In this document: positions 34,709-46,741 of the stretch, in pieces
Layout: each line of letters starts with the position of its first letter
How positions within the stretch are numbered: the first letter of the stretch is position 1
Assembly (NCBI GenBank): GCA_025174535.1
Contig: JALBUN010000010.1
Location: 620,001 to 684,000, forward strand
DNA length: 64,000 nucleotides
Origin: Cantharellus purpuraceus
Lineage: Eukaryota; Basidiomycota; Agaricomycetes; Cantharellales; Hydnaceae
Reading direction: 5' to 3'
Notes under the pieces: generated by a model
Told to the model about the DNA's origin: nothing
What the model saw: the letters and a program-made list of their open reading frames with translations, nothing else
Database searches by the model: none
Program-made: the position numbers and the translations under genes

Positions 34709-36330
34709 CTAACGACGGTCCTCATCGGGGTCGTAATGTCTCCTTTGTTTGGGATTTGACGGGCCAATGTCCTCAGGAGGACTGATTCCTCGCCGCCGCT
34801 TTATTCGTGGACGGGATGTCCCTTCATTCTCTTCCACTTGGGAAGAATGCAAACTTTGACATTCTACTGATGGTCCGCCATAAAAGTTGCCAATCCGAGA
34901 AGTGGGTGCCTGCGAGTACTCATCCCGATATAATTGCGCAGGTTGCTGGCGTTCGAGTGTCGTGAGTCGATGGTGATATTGCTCTTGCCCAGGCTGTTGA
35001 GCATAGTCCCTAAGTTCAGCTGATCTCGTGTACTCCTGCTGAGAGTACAGTTGATCCCCATCAAACCTCCGCGGCTCACGAACACCGCTTGAATCCCTTC
35101 TTCTCGATAGAGTTCCAGTCCTTAATCCGACGGATGAGGACTGTATTTGACCCAGATCGTAATTGTACTGTGGTATTGGGGGTCCTGGCAGAGGCACCTG
35201 CAAGGGATACGAAGATGGTGGCTCATGTCGAAAGGTAAAGGATGAGGAAGGAATAGGTGTTGACATTGATGTCGAAGCTTCAGAGTGATCATCTCTCTCT
35301 CGCTGTTGTCCCCGTGGCAGTGTTGGAAGGCCCTTATTCTTCCGTCCTGGACCGCGACGACGTGGCCCCGCCGGGTAGTCGCAATGATTGGATCTCTTTG
35401 AACACTGGCCACACGAGGGTCGGTTTCCGCTGCATTTGAGTTTGCGCCCTAAAAGATATAGAGGGTAGTAAGTACTGAATCGACGTCCTCATAGACTACA
35501 GAGCTAGGATTTGAAGCACGGGCTTTTCTTGTTGGTGAGACACTTGCCTCTGCAAAAATGACAGGCTATAAGCGTCTTTTCTCCCCTAGCCACTTTCTTC
35601 TTTGGTGGTCGCTTTCCGCCGTCTTGATCATTATGATCGCTTTGTTCGTAATCACGACCCCTCTTGTCACCAATTCTGTATTCGTGACGCGAGCTGTCCC
35701 CACCACGCTCCCCGTCTTTTCGGTTGTTACGGTCGCCGCGTTTATCAGTGCGTTGAGAATATGGCGGTGGGTTATCGATGGGGTTCGTCTCACCTTATTG
35801 AAATCATGCTTGTCACCCCACGCTAGCCGATGGCAAAATTAGAAGACGAAGCTTACAGACGTAACCTCCACTACCTCCAGGAATATAAGAAACTCCATGT
35901 GTGGTCCACGGAGTCAAAGGCACTGTTCTGGACCTGTTCTGGACCTGGTTGGTTCCGTTGGGACATCGTCATTAGGGTGGTCAAAATAATGATCCTCACC
36001 ACCGACCTCTGTTATTCCACGGGGAGGCGTTGACCTGAATACCTCTGGGACCAAGGATTGACCTAAGGGCGGAAATTGTCGTACTTGAGAGGTATGTTGA
36101 TGTGGATCTGTAGGTAGGTACGCAGGTGGGTCTATGGGTGGGTCCGTAGGTGGGTCTGTAGTAGGGTCCGTAGGTGGGTTCGTAGAAGGGTCCGCAGCTG
36201 GTTCCGTAGGTGGGTCCGTAGGTGGGTTCGTAGAAGGGTCCGTAGCTGGTTCCGTAGGTGGGTCCGTCGGTGAATTCGCTCTAGAAGGGTCCGTAGAAGG
36301 CTCCGCAGGTGGGTTTGTGGATGGATCCAT
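34709..36330 (-). CDS. Zn2Cys6 transcription factor with proline-rich N-terminal repeats
   Basis: Exons 36330-35934, 35793-35548 and 35448-34709 give 460 codons in one frame. Residues 1-80 are Pro/Thr/Asp tetrapeptide-like repeats (TDPPTEP, DPSTNPP). A basic segment (KRPPKKKVARGEK) precedes the binuclear cluster C210-X2-C213-X6-C220-X6-C227-X2-C230-X6-C237, a perfect Zn2Cys6 spacing. The rest is Pro/Gln/Arg-rich without a fungal_trans middle domain. The cluster is only complete after removing intron 2 (35547-35449, 99 nt), which starts GC (AGAG|GCAAGT) and ends TTTTAG. Upstream of 36330 the frame stays open without an ATG, so an extra 5' exon is possible. Expected nuclear DNA-binding regulator; target unknown. 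Confidence 0.85.
36095..36330. repeat. 12-bp-period tandem repeat coding Pro/Thr/Asp repeats
   Basis: On the plus strand the unit is a variant of GGTGGGTCCGTA, repeated about twenty times with substitutions; on the coding minus strand it gives TDPP/TEP/TNPP tetrapeptides. Length is a multiple of three per unit so expansions keep the regulator in frame. Confidence 0.8.
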
Positions 36331-37600
36331 AGGAGAGTCCGCTCTTATGTCCAGATAGCACGGAATTGACTGCGTGTGCGGGCGGTCAGAGATGGATACT
36401 GTGACAAGTGCCTTCTCAGGTGTTGTCGTACAAGCCTGTTGGTTATTGCACGTTGGGGGGCGGGGAAGGAAGAAGAGAATTTCTTGAATCCGTTAGCGCA
36501 CCCGGGGTAAGTGATCTGCTGCCTTGTTGATCCCCCGAAACAGGGGCTTGATCCATGGCGGAGAGCCATGCACTGTGCGGGCCTGTCGCCATTTCTTTTG
36601 CCCCTCGAGAACTAGAGGAGAGGAGAGGAAGATCGATATTCTGAGACAGTGTGCTGTCCGTTGCGTCGGAGGACTAGGACTTGTACTGACGGCGGGCGGT
36701 CAACTAATACACAAGTTTCTGGATGCAGCAACACAAGACATGGCCGGACGTTACTGGTGTATATTCGTGATGTCTCCGAGGGCTTAACTACAACCTGTAC
36801 AAGTAGGGCCGAAATTGGTGGCTCACTGGAGCTGAGGGATACGAGGGTTTCGCGTTGCAACGTCAGTATATCACGCCAATTTTTGCTCAATGTTTGCCAA
36901 CAATCCATAACCATTTCCGGACTAGTACAGCCTAACGACGAATCCTGCCAACATCGGCAGCATGTCTCAGGTTAAATTCCTCCTTTTCTTCCCGCCTCGG
37001 GCAAGCGGCACCGTAGGGACGACTTCTATCCGTATAAGACCCAAACGTCGTCCCTCATGATCGACTTGTCAGCGGCTTTGTGGCGCTATCTTTTTCCGGG
37101 GAAAGGGATCCAGCCGTTTCGTTCACACCTTTTTACACGAGTCCATTTCATTGAAAAGAAGAAAGATGGAAAGGAAAGAAGGCCAAAAATTTTGAATACT
37201 GTTTTCACACCCTCACAGTGCTTGAGACACTGCTGCAACCAACTACTGAGGCGTCAGACCGTGCTTCTGCATAGTTTACCCATCGAGTCTGAAATGATAC
37301 TCCGATAGCGACGAGATTAAATCCGTATCTTCATGATACACATCGATCACAGAACTTTGCGTGTGGTTTGATGGCAGGCAACTGATGTTTCACTTCTTAT
37401 CTAATCACCCCTACCACACATGTGAAACATGCAGGTCTTGGTCTGTTCCCACGGGTACAGATGGCGAAGGGAAGCAAAATGACAAAGGGGCCAGTAGACC
37501 TGAGTAATATAAGATTTTGCGCGTTTTACTGTGACGGGTTGTAGGTCCATATGGATCCATATGTTACGTATATTTATGTAAAGCCTCCCGTTGAAACGTC
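36331..37600. other. Intergenic between divergent genes
   Basis: Probably includes 5' sequence of the Zn2Cys6 gene (an open frame without ATG reaches to about 36480 on minus). No other gene supported. Confidence 0.4.
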
Positions 37601-38372
37601 ATGAACAAGTTGAGGCAGCGAACTACTTTCGGATTTTCTCGCGAGCAAGAAGGGCATGACGATACTGTTATCCTTGACGAGCAAGGTAATTTCGCCATGT
37701 TGACCTTATTTCTGCATGGATTGATGCAAGATGGAATGATGATGATTGATTTACTTTGTAGAGCAAGAAATTGTCATCGAGACTCTTCGCAGAGAGCATG
37801 CCTTATCCTCTCAACATCACTATAAGTTCCTTCAGGGTTCACTGAGCTTCACCATTCTATTGTGCGTTGTACGTAGCGCCGACTATTAACATCTGACATA
37901 AGTGGCCCCATGAAGAAATTGCTGGTTTTTGATCTCGTCACGTTCAGTAACCCCAGTACATGTCCTCTTTCCAACTGTGAAGAAGCCGTCGCCAAACCTT
38001 ATCCCATTCTCTGCATGGTTCGCCATACTCAATATCATAATGCTCTCGAACGTTACGTTGCATTTGCCGAAGGATTTGTCTTTCCCTCGCGTTGTGCATT
38101 CCACGCTCAACAATATGATGTCCCGGCTGCCAATGCACATACAAGGAGCGGTGCGTCCTCACATACCATTCCCCATCACGTTGGCCGCATGTCTATGTAT
38201 TTTTCCGCCATTCGTTGCCGTGTTCACCGTCACCGACATTCCACAAATCTTATGGTGGACCCTGCCGGATATAGTTATAGTGATTGTTGTGCTTGTGAGG
38301 TCTTGGATAAAGGAAACCAACTTGGATATGGAAAGGTTGGAAAAGATGAAATATGAAGCGAAGGGGGCATAA
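37601..38372 (+). CDS. Four-helix membrane protein, 206 aa
   Basis: Exons 37601-37685, 37762-37872 and 37948-38372 give 206 codons. The N-terminus is charged and soluble (REQEGHDDTVILDEQ, EIVIETLRREHALSSQ). Four hydrophobic segments follow: FLQGSLSFTILLCVVL, LIPFSAWFAILNIIML, PITLAACLCIFPPFVAVF and WWTLPDIVIVIVVLV, then a short charged tail. The second donor (C|GTAGCG) is weak but is needed to keep frame and joins two halves of a helix. No family recognised; such small endomembrane proteins are common fungal unknowns. It lies between two Zn2Cys6 genes. Confidence 0.65.
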
Positions 38373-38516
38373 GTTAGCACCTGTATGACAACCTCTCTGT
38401 AATAATGAAATTATACCTTGTACCGGTCTCTCACATTACGTAGAAGATAAATGACAGTAAATGCGGGAATCCCCGGGCTGAGCTTGGAACCAGACTATTC
38501 TTATCCGCATCTTGGA

Positions 38517-41500
38517 ATGTCGTCCAAGCAAGCAAGTAGTCGGAACAAAGTTATATCTTGTGCTGAATGTCGACGGTAGGGAGCAATATTCGTGTCCGCC
38601 GTGCGCAGCAGCTGATCAATCTCGAAGGCTCAAATTACGATGTGATCGTGCGTACCATAATTGAGTTCCAAGCAGTAGATCTGGACGTCATTGAAGGCCA
38701 ATTTCCCTGCCATAACTGCACCAAAAGAGGATTGAGTTCTATTTGCCCTGAGGGTGCGTTTATGTTTATACCCAAAGATTGAGTGTCTGAATTTATAGTC
38801 TGCGCTATGTCAGGTGCTCTCCCAACCCGCCCCAAGTGACACCAAGTGCCTTTTGATGTCGTGTGCAGAATAACTCAGACGATTTACAGGGTGCTTCTGG
38901 AGGAGGCGGATCGACTCAATAAAAGAAACGCTGAGCTAACTGAACGAATACGTCTACTGGAGGAGGGTTTGGCGAGCATACAGGCAGGAATCTCAGATGA
39001 GATTCACCCTCTCCTCGCAAATACTATCTCTGATGGCGCGGATGACTTATCTGAGTCGTCGAATATGCAGAAGGAAGTGGATGAAGTTAACGATTCGTTG
39101 GGAACTTTGACGATCGGGAAGGATGGTCGTTCTTTATTTCTAGGAAACACGGCTGGTATCGAGGTGAGTTGATGATCGATATAGTTCGTCTGAGACATTA
39201 AATATCTTAAATCTCTATCCCTTTGTGTTTTGGTCTTGCTAGACCCTCTTTCGCGTATGTTGTCATAATGCCATGGATTGCAAAGACTCGTTATTCACCG
39301 ATCATTAGAATGAGTCGCAGGCAATTGGCCAATCCGAATGGTTTAACGGGCCAGAGCAGCTTCGAATTTACCCGAACATATTGCATTCTCTCGGAATTTT
39401 TTCCAGTCTGCCTGACTGTAGAGAGCTAGTTATAGAGAGTCTTCAACAATATCTCCCACCTTCCACGGTGGCATTATCTCTCATAGGGATTTACTTTGAT
39501 CATGGGGCTTGGCTGTTTGCATCTTCACGAACCATTGCAAATCCAACTAGCTCACCCGATGTTTTGACTTTTCAGGTACAATCCAATATCAAAGTCCAGG
39601 TTTTTTGAGGATGTCTACAATCCTGTTTATGCTTCAGGCTCTGAGACGACACGTCTCTCGGCTATCAGTCCTCATAATGCTGCACTCCTGTTCATTATCT
39701 TTGCTTTGGGTTCGTTCCTTTCTAATGATAACGATGCCGACGTCACAGAACATTATCACCAACTTGCGAGGACCGCCATGAGCTGTGACGCTATTCTTGT
39801 AGATCCTACTATGCCAGCTATTAGGACGTTGGTGAGTCCACTTCACTCATCCTAAAACTTATTTGCAAATCAGGGCGCTGGCGCCTAGATGTTGATGGCT
39901 TTCTATCATCTCCTGCGAGATAAGAATGGGTCGCAAAATTGTTGGGCACTGTTGGGGCTTGCCTCGCACATGGCTCAGAATGTGAGCAGACAACAGTATT
40001 TTGATTATACTGACATTGTGTTCTCAGATTGGTTTACGTACGAATCTTTCCCAATAACGCTGCGTTGATATCATTACAATGTTGATATCATTTCTCAGAT
40101 CGTGATAGCTGGCGCTGGAAACTTGACGATGCAATCGTTCAAGAACGACGTGCTCTCTTTTGGGAATTATACTGGCTGGGAATTAATCAGGTAGTAAACA
40201 AACCCCTTTCAGTTTCTCCTATATAGAGTAACTGCTGTTGCAGTGTTTAAGTTTAGGGCGTCCGCCATCACTGCTGTTAGCCTACTGCGATTGCGAGATT
40301 CCACGCAATGAGGAACGATACGAAAATCGTCCCGGAGAGATTAAGCCTGGGTGTGCGTCGTCTATTGTCTTCACAGTGCAAGATGTCTGACACAGTTGCT
40401 AAACTAATTGTCGCCTCAACCGCTGTAGTCCATCTTCGAAAATTCCAGTTTGCTTCCGAGGTTCTTTCTCAGGTCGTGGAAGCTGTTCTCGGGGTAAAGC
40501 GCACGCCATACTCTACTATCCTTGCTTTAGATCGCAAGGTAAGAGATCACCAAGCACTTAAAGTCCCTCCAAACGGTGCAACCGGCCCAGCGGAGCTGGG
40601 AGCGGCTACTGTGGCCTTGACGTTGCAGAGATTTTTGTTGAAGGCGGCTGTTGAGATGAGTTAGTTGTCTGCATCATTTCGATGGCTATATCCTGACAAT
40701 GCCCTTGCTTGGTCTTTGTGTTCTGTTGCAATGCCGCTCAGCGTTGCTGTAAGTCTATATAGCTCCCAATAGCGTTTCATCACTTTTTCCTGAACCTCCC
40801 ACTTATTTTCATAATAGGTATCTACACCGTCGGTATTTTGCCCGAGCATTGTGTGATTATCCTTCGGACATCCTGGGCTGTCGATTTGGCCCTTCCGTTT
40901 TGGCGACATATCGCAGCGCTTGTATATACATATCCCTCATGAGCGCGTTGTGTACTTTGCAACCCGAGCTTCCTACCAAATTCATGTGAGTGTTTTTCTA
41001 ATTTTTATCTAGTGAGTTGCTGAGAACTGGGACAGTGTTTTTTGGAATCACCTCCTTGCATCCTCTGTGAATCGTGCTTCTTATGGCCGTTATAAAACGT
41101 ATTTATCGACGTGACCATAGATCGTGGTGGGCTCGGTTGCTATTAAATGCCCAAGATGCGTCCTCGCTCCATCTGCAATCTCCGAACTGGAGAGCTGTTT
41201 TCTCTTATTTGAGAGCGCAGCTAGGTTTGGAGATAGTTCAGCTCGGCCAGCAAGAGGACTGGTGGGCAATGAATAGGTCAGGCGGGTGGGGTTCAAGACT
41301 GATTTATCGTTAGGCAATAGTCTCAAGACTCCGTGATCGCGCGCATCAGCTTGCAGCAGCTCTGAAAGCAGGCGTATTGCCTGAAGAACCTGTTCAGGGA
41401 ACTAAAGGCCTAGATCCTGACCATGAAGATGAGCTTTTGATTTTATCGGGGCGTGGTCGTCTTGTTGAGGTGAAACCTTCGCCTCGATCACCGCAAGAAT

Positions 41501-41980
41501 CTCCTGCTCGTGCATCGAGTGCAACTACCAGTAACACTGGTACATCCCATTATTCTCCGCAGAGTTCTGATGTACACAGTGTCGCGCATCCAATGCTCTT
41601 GAACAACCTCCGTGTAGCAAAGCAACAGCAGGCTACATCACAATCAGCTGAAATGCTTTGGAATGACTCGATCATATGGGAGGGAACGGGGATATATGAT
41701 CTTCAGGCGCCAACAGTATTTCAGCCAGGTACTGACCTCTCACCGACATGTGGGGCCGGGCTCACTCCTTATAACAGGTGTTACCCCTCAGTTCCCAAAG
41801 GTTGAACAAGATGCGGTTAATATTGTATCCCAACCATGGGACCATACGCCATCACCTCCACAAGAAGGTCCCGAAGAACAATGTCATGGAGGTTTGGGAA
41901 CTGCCATGAGCTGGGAGTCTAATTGGCAGGGGTACATGCAACAGCTTGGCGTTCCTTATGAAAATGATCTAGGCTTCTGA
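38517..41980 (+). CDS. Zn2Cys6 fungal-specific transcription factor (fungal_trans domain)
   Basis: Start MSSKQASSRNKVISCAECRR. The cluster CAEC-X6-C-DRQFP-C-HN-C-TKRGLSSI-C is spread over three exons, followed by a coiled coil (VLLEEADRLNKRNAEL, IRLLEEGLASI). The middle domain shows CRELVIESLQQYLPP, IYFDHGAWL, RFFEDVYNP, LARTAMSCD, LMAFYHLLRDKNGSQNCW, IGLHRDSWRW, RRALFWELYWLGINQ and CLSLGRPPSLLLAYCDCE, the conserved core of basidiomycete fungal_trans proteins. After a 7-nt exon (40742-40748) comes LYLHRRYFARAL, then VAIKCPRCVLAPSAISELE and a C-terminal tail ending WQGYMQQLGVPYENDLGF. About 15 introns, all of which remove apparent stops. Nuclear regulator; target unknown. Confidence 0.92.
40742..40748 (+). 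other. Seven-nucleotide microexon of the Zn2Cys6 gene
   Basis: CGTTGCT, flanked by an 82-nt intron (40660-40741, A|GTTAGT...CTCAG) and a 69-nt intron (40749-40817, GTAAGT...AATAG). Splicing gives VEMTLLYLHRRYF, which matches the pattern expected between the two conserved helices. Skipping it changes frame, and reading through meets TAG at once. Confidence 0.75.
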
Positions 41981-42662
41981 TTTGTGCAATGCTGTCACGT
42001 GTGATCTGGTCTGTCTATCCGTTGGTCATGTTGTATTTTTGTTGTTGTACTGTGCAAGTGCTCTCCCGTGGTTTTTACAGTAACGTGATGTGTGTTACTC
42101 ATTTTCTTCTCTTCCCTCAAGGAAAGGGTGCTACTCTAATTCGCAATTACTGTAAAGTCATGGAGCAAAAGGGGATGGCTCACTGGATTCGAATTTTGGG
42201 TGGATGATCAATTGATAGCCGGGTTCTTATACTGAACCAGATACTCTCATTGTAAACATTGCTGTGATTAGTGAATTGCTAGTAGCATACTTATCCATGG
42301 ATGGTTGTATTTTCGTCAACACAGATCGGTAGTACACAACAGTGGCTGTCACAGTTGTTCCAATGTTATGAGACAACAACTATGCTGGACCTGAGATCTT
42401 GGAAACCTTTGTAGTCTAATCCTAGGTAAATCAAACAAACTTTAGCGGTTAGGGTTTGAACTTTGAAGCTCTGGAGAGAATTTGTCTATTTAAATATCTG
42501 GAGGAGTAGAAGTGATTTTCTTGACTCCTCGGGAATGGATGACTACAGGAGCTACTGTAAGTTTGTGTTTGGTGTCCATGTGACAGGGTCATAGCGTGAC
42601 ACTCCGTGCAAAACATAAGTCACGTGACACCTGTTGCCGCGCGTCACCCTGTCCTCAATCCT
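41981..42662. other. Intergenic, promoter side of the Aurora kinase gene
   Basis: No gene supported. The Aurora frame stays open upstream to 42606 but without an ATG, so the start is taken at 42663. Confidence 0.45.
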
Positions 42663-44318
42663 ATGTCTCAATCTTCATTGTCTTCCATTGTCCGTGGCGT
42701 GGCTGCTATGGACATTAGTCAAGAGGATATTAAGCCTAAGGCATTTCTTCCGGGCCATAAACCAAGTCAGTCCCAGAGCAGCCAAAAGACCATCAGCCGC
42801 CAGAATAGCGTGTCCAAACTTTTAACCAAGTATGCTAAGCCCCATCCATTCCAACCTGCACCTTCCTCCCAATCCAATGCGGTCAGAATGGCGCTGGCAT
42901 CGCAAGCTCAGGCTCACCATTCGGCGCGCCCGTTTGCTCCTTCAACTGCAGCCAATCAGCCACACACTCAACCATGTGATGGGCCGCCTTCACCCTCAAA
43001 AGAGGCAAAGGCTGCAGCGAGCACGTTTGATATCGGTCGATATGATGGTGGTTTTGAAGCCGAGACGGCGGAGGGCCGCGGCCAGGCTGTATACGGTGAA
43101 GCTATGAAGGATTTGGCCTTGGACTCCAGCCAAGCGTGAGTGCAGTTGATCTATTACTCCTTCGCTCATTTCTCGATTTTTTTTTACTTTACGAAGGCCT
43201 CGCCCAACGTCCTCATGGCATTTATCCTCTTTCGATATTGGCCGACCATTAGGTAAAGGCAAATTTGGACGTGTGTACATGGTCAGAACAAAGTGCCAGC
43301 CGAAGTACATCCTTGCTCTCAAATGCCTGTACAAATCCGAGATTGTCCAAAGCAGAGTCGAAAAGCAGATACGGAGGGAGATTGAGATCCAACAGAATTT
43401 AAGGTGCTTGTACCCATTAGCAACACATATCATATATTAACGATCATGGTGAACAGACATCCGAACGTATTGCGACTTTACGGCTATTTTCACGATGAGA
43501 AACGTATATTCCTCATGCTTGAGTTTGCTGGTAAAGGCGAACTGTACAAGCAGCTCGTCAAGCACGGGAAATTTACGGACAGGCGAAGCTCAAGAGTACG
43601 GATTTTGGCCCTGGAAGTTTGTAGCGAACGCGCGTTGATGTTTATAAACAGTACATCGCTCAAATGGCCGATGCTTTGGCATATCTTCACAGCAAACATG
43701 TTATTCACCGAGACATCAAACCCGAAAACCTCCTCCTCGGTATCAATGGTGAGCTCAAGATAGGCGACTTTGGTTGGAGCGTTCATGCCCCAGGGAATCG
43801 GTCTGTCTCATAATGTCTTTGCACACCTGTACGGCTTTTGACTAGTCGGTCCCAAGTCGGAAAACCCTCTGTGGGACAGTAGACTATTTGCCCCCAGAAA
43901 TGGTCGAGGGCAAAGATCATTCCGAGAAGGTTGATCACTGGGCATTAGGTGTATTGGCCTATGAATTCTTGTGCGGCGGCCCTCCTTTTGAAGATCTGAA
44001 AGGAGATTCGAAAGGAGATTCGAAATCATATAGTGGTGTGTCATCGTGTCCTTGACAGTCTCCCTGCAGCACACTAAGGACATGCACAGCAACTTACAAG
44101 AAGATATCGAAGGTGGACTTCGAGATTCCGGACACAGTGACGGATGACGCCAAAGACTTGATCAAGCGTGTGAGCATTCATATCCTTTCTTATAGCATCT
44201 TCTTTTCCTCATCGATCTTGCGTTCACCCAGCTCCTGCAACACGATCCAGAGAAGCGACTTCCGTTAAAAGAAGTCGCAGTGCATCCTTGGATCCTCAGG
44301 CATCAACGTAACAGTTAG
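42663..44318 (+). CDS. Aurora-type mitotic serine/threonine kinase
   Basis: The long N-terminal extension is Ser/Gln/Pro-rich (residues 1-158). The kinase domain begins [18 protein letters not shown], with [10 protein letters not shown] (catalytic lysine), [57 protein letters not shown] (catalytic loop), [13 protein letters not shown], the Aurora T-loop [18 protein letters not shown], and a C-terminus [10 protein letters not shown]...HPWILRHQ. Seven exons; the stop is TAG at 44316-44318. The T-loop Thr in RKT and the invariant WSVHAP are signatures of Aurora/Ipl1. Role: chromosome bi-orientation and cytokinesis in the chromosomal passenger complex. Confidence 0.96.
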
Positions 44319-45233
44319 GGTCCAGCAACGAGCCTTGAGTTCCCAACCGTTTAGGATAGATGGCTTGACTGGCATATATTTTGTCAATTGTAAATCTCTG
44401 ATGCTTGTGCCATCATGTCAATAAAGCAAGGTGTATTTATTTGTAGGTTCGAACACTGGATGGACAACCAACAGTGCTGATCGTCATTCTGGTTATTCTA
44501 TCCACGTGTACATACAACCAGAATTTTCCAGTATTAGACGTCATTGTCAGGATCACATTCGCGAAGACTACCGGCTCCTTGATATTATGTTACCGTGATC
44601 GAGTGGAGCTTAAGGTTTCGTGCCGCGTGAAACACAAACGCTGTATCTTGATAAAGACGGTATCCTTGTGAATTGGGCACTGTGTTATCTTGTTCTGATT
44701 TTCTGATTCTGGGCTCTGCACATCCATGAGAAAGGTGACGGCTTTGTCCCTTGATGCGTTTATAGAAGGTTAACGCAGCGAAAGCTAGTATAAACTCAGT
44801 CTCGTGTTAAACGAGTGACTATTATTCTGACAAACCTAATATCAACTACATACTGTGTCAGCTACTTGTTAAATATAAAGTAGGAGAAATCCTACCTCAG
44901 TCTCGTGTTAAACGAGTGACTGAGGTACTAAACTACACAAGCAAAACTTATATACGTTCAGTAATACGCCCCTATCAGCGACTCGGTCAACGAAGATCCG
45001 TAGTCACATTTGTGGGCCGTAGTAAAGGACGCCCCGTTCTGTTCAACAGCGTTTACCGAGGACGGTGAGGTGGCACCGGCCCTTACTCTGGTGCAGTCAG
45101 AGAAGATAACCCCGTAGCCGGAGCGCGTTGTGGAATTTGGGTCCGGAACGGAGCGCGTGACGTCACTTCCATGATCTTAACATAAGTAACACGGCGCTCT
45201 GTCAAAAAGGGCGACGACCTCGTCTTCTGCACC
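44319..45233. other. Intergenic with a duplicated hairpin motif
   Basis: No gene. A 26-nt segment whose core is TCTCGTGTTAAACGAGTGAC occurs at 44795-44820 and again at 44896-44921, 101 bp apart. The second copy is flanked by CC and GAGG so that CCTCAGTCTCGT pairs with ACGAGTGACTGAGG (44895-44925), a 12-bp stem with a 2-nt bulge and a 5-nt loop. Confidence 0.7.
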
Positions 45234-46741
45234 ATGTCTCTCAAGCAGCCAGAGAAAAGACCACCATCATCAGTTACAGCAACCCCACTCGTCCCTCAAT
45301 TCACCTTGAAAGATTACTCCCAGTTCTTCGTCGCAGGTATTCAGGGATAGTCATGGATTGCAACGCATAGCTCACTACCATCTCACACATAGGAGCACTA
45401 TGTTGCACGTATGTTCTTCTATAGCTGCGCATACAGCATCTTTAATCATATCACGTGCTTATTAGGATAACTCATGGAGGCATGACCCGTACGCATATAT
45501 TGTCTATTAGGTGACAACTCTCAGTGGAAGGTCTGTCATAGCCATCGACGTTGTGAAGACTCGTATTCAAATTGACCCTGCGCTCACACGACACTCCATG
45601 TTCGCCGCCGGCCGTAAAATTGTTGCTACAGAGGGGCCGAGAGGCCTCTTGACCGGATTTGGGCCCACTGCAGTAGGATATCTTGTCCAGGGTGGTGCAA
45701 AGTTCAGCGGATACGAGTAAGAATGATGCACCTCATAATGCGGTGCACCATTAAATTGATGTATTATGCCCTGCAGATACTGGAAGAAGAAATTTGTGGA
45801 GGTCGCAGGATCGCAGGAGAAGGCCGTTCAGTATAGAACCGTCATATACCTTGGTGCATCGAGTGTTGCAGAGTAAAATTTTCTCTGGTTGCATTAATGC
45901 GCCCAACATATTGATTAAACGTGTCTTATAGGTTCTTTGCTGATATACTCCTAACTCCTCTTGAGGCGACACGTATTCGACTCGTGTCTGACCGTACATA
46001 TGCGTCAGGGCTCACGACAGGCTTTGCGAGACTTGCGCGAGAGGGTGGATTAAAAGAGATGTATGCAGGTTTCCTGCCCATTATATGCAAGCACGTGCCC
46101 GTTTAAGTGAATCATTTTTCATGCAGAACTAACCCCTGTGGCTTGGTAGACAAATTCCCTATGCCATAGGGCAATTTACCGTGAATGAATTCTGTCATGA
46201 GCTTGCCTTCCGCCAGCTGTCCGAGGAGACGAAGCGAGATATGGATTCGTCTGGCAGATTTACTATTGCGCTGGGGTCAGGGATTCTGGCAGGATTTGCT
46301 GCTGCTATCCTCAGTCATGTATGCTTTCAACACATCTTTCCTAAGCTTGGGTGTCCAACATCTTTCACAGCCCGCAGATACCCTTCTTAGTCAAGCAAGT
46401 ACTCACACTGTCTTGGCTGCGTGTTAGCCATGATAATTACACATTTACTTTTGTAGATAAATAAAGGCCATGGTCCCACAGGGTCAATGCCTCACCGCCT
46501 CGTGACACTCGCACGTCAAGCCGGCCCAGTGGGGATTTGGGCGGGCCTCGGACCTCGGATGGTGATGACAGCTGGACTTGTCGCCGGGCAGTTCTTAATT
46601 TATGGTGCGATAAAGGAAGGTATGTCATCCATATTCATCCTCTCCCTTTTCCTTGCATTAGTTGTACTGACTATGTTTTTTTACTCACTGTTAGCGCTTG
46701 GTGCCCCGCCAGGTATAGAGATTCACAAGGATAGCAAGTAG
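45234..46741 (+). CDS. Mitochondrial phosphate carrier
   Basis: Start MSLKQPEKRPPSS. Exons join to give the first carrier signature GALCCTITHGGMTPIDVVKT (Px[DE]xx[KR] as PIDVVK), then RGLLTGFGPTAVGYLVQG, GYEYWKKKFVE, FFADILLTPLEATRIRL (second signature PLEATR), GLKEMYAGFLPI, QIPYAIGQFTVNEF, PADTLLSQ (third signature) and GLGPRMVMTAGLVAGQF. Three repeats of two helices each, with the THGG segment specific to phosphate carriers. About nine short introns; the last codons end HKDSK. Role: H+/phosphate symport into the matrix. Confidence 0.95.

Noticed and set aside
40655..41100. Frameshift and stop codons in the fungal_trans gene
   Set aside because: All are removed by short GT-AG introns, including the pair flanking the 7-nt exon; conserved motifs resume in frame.
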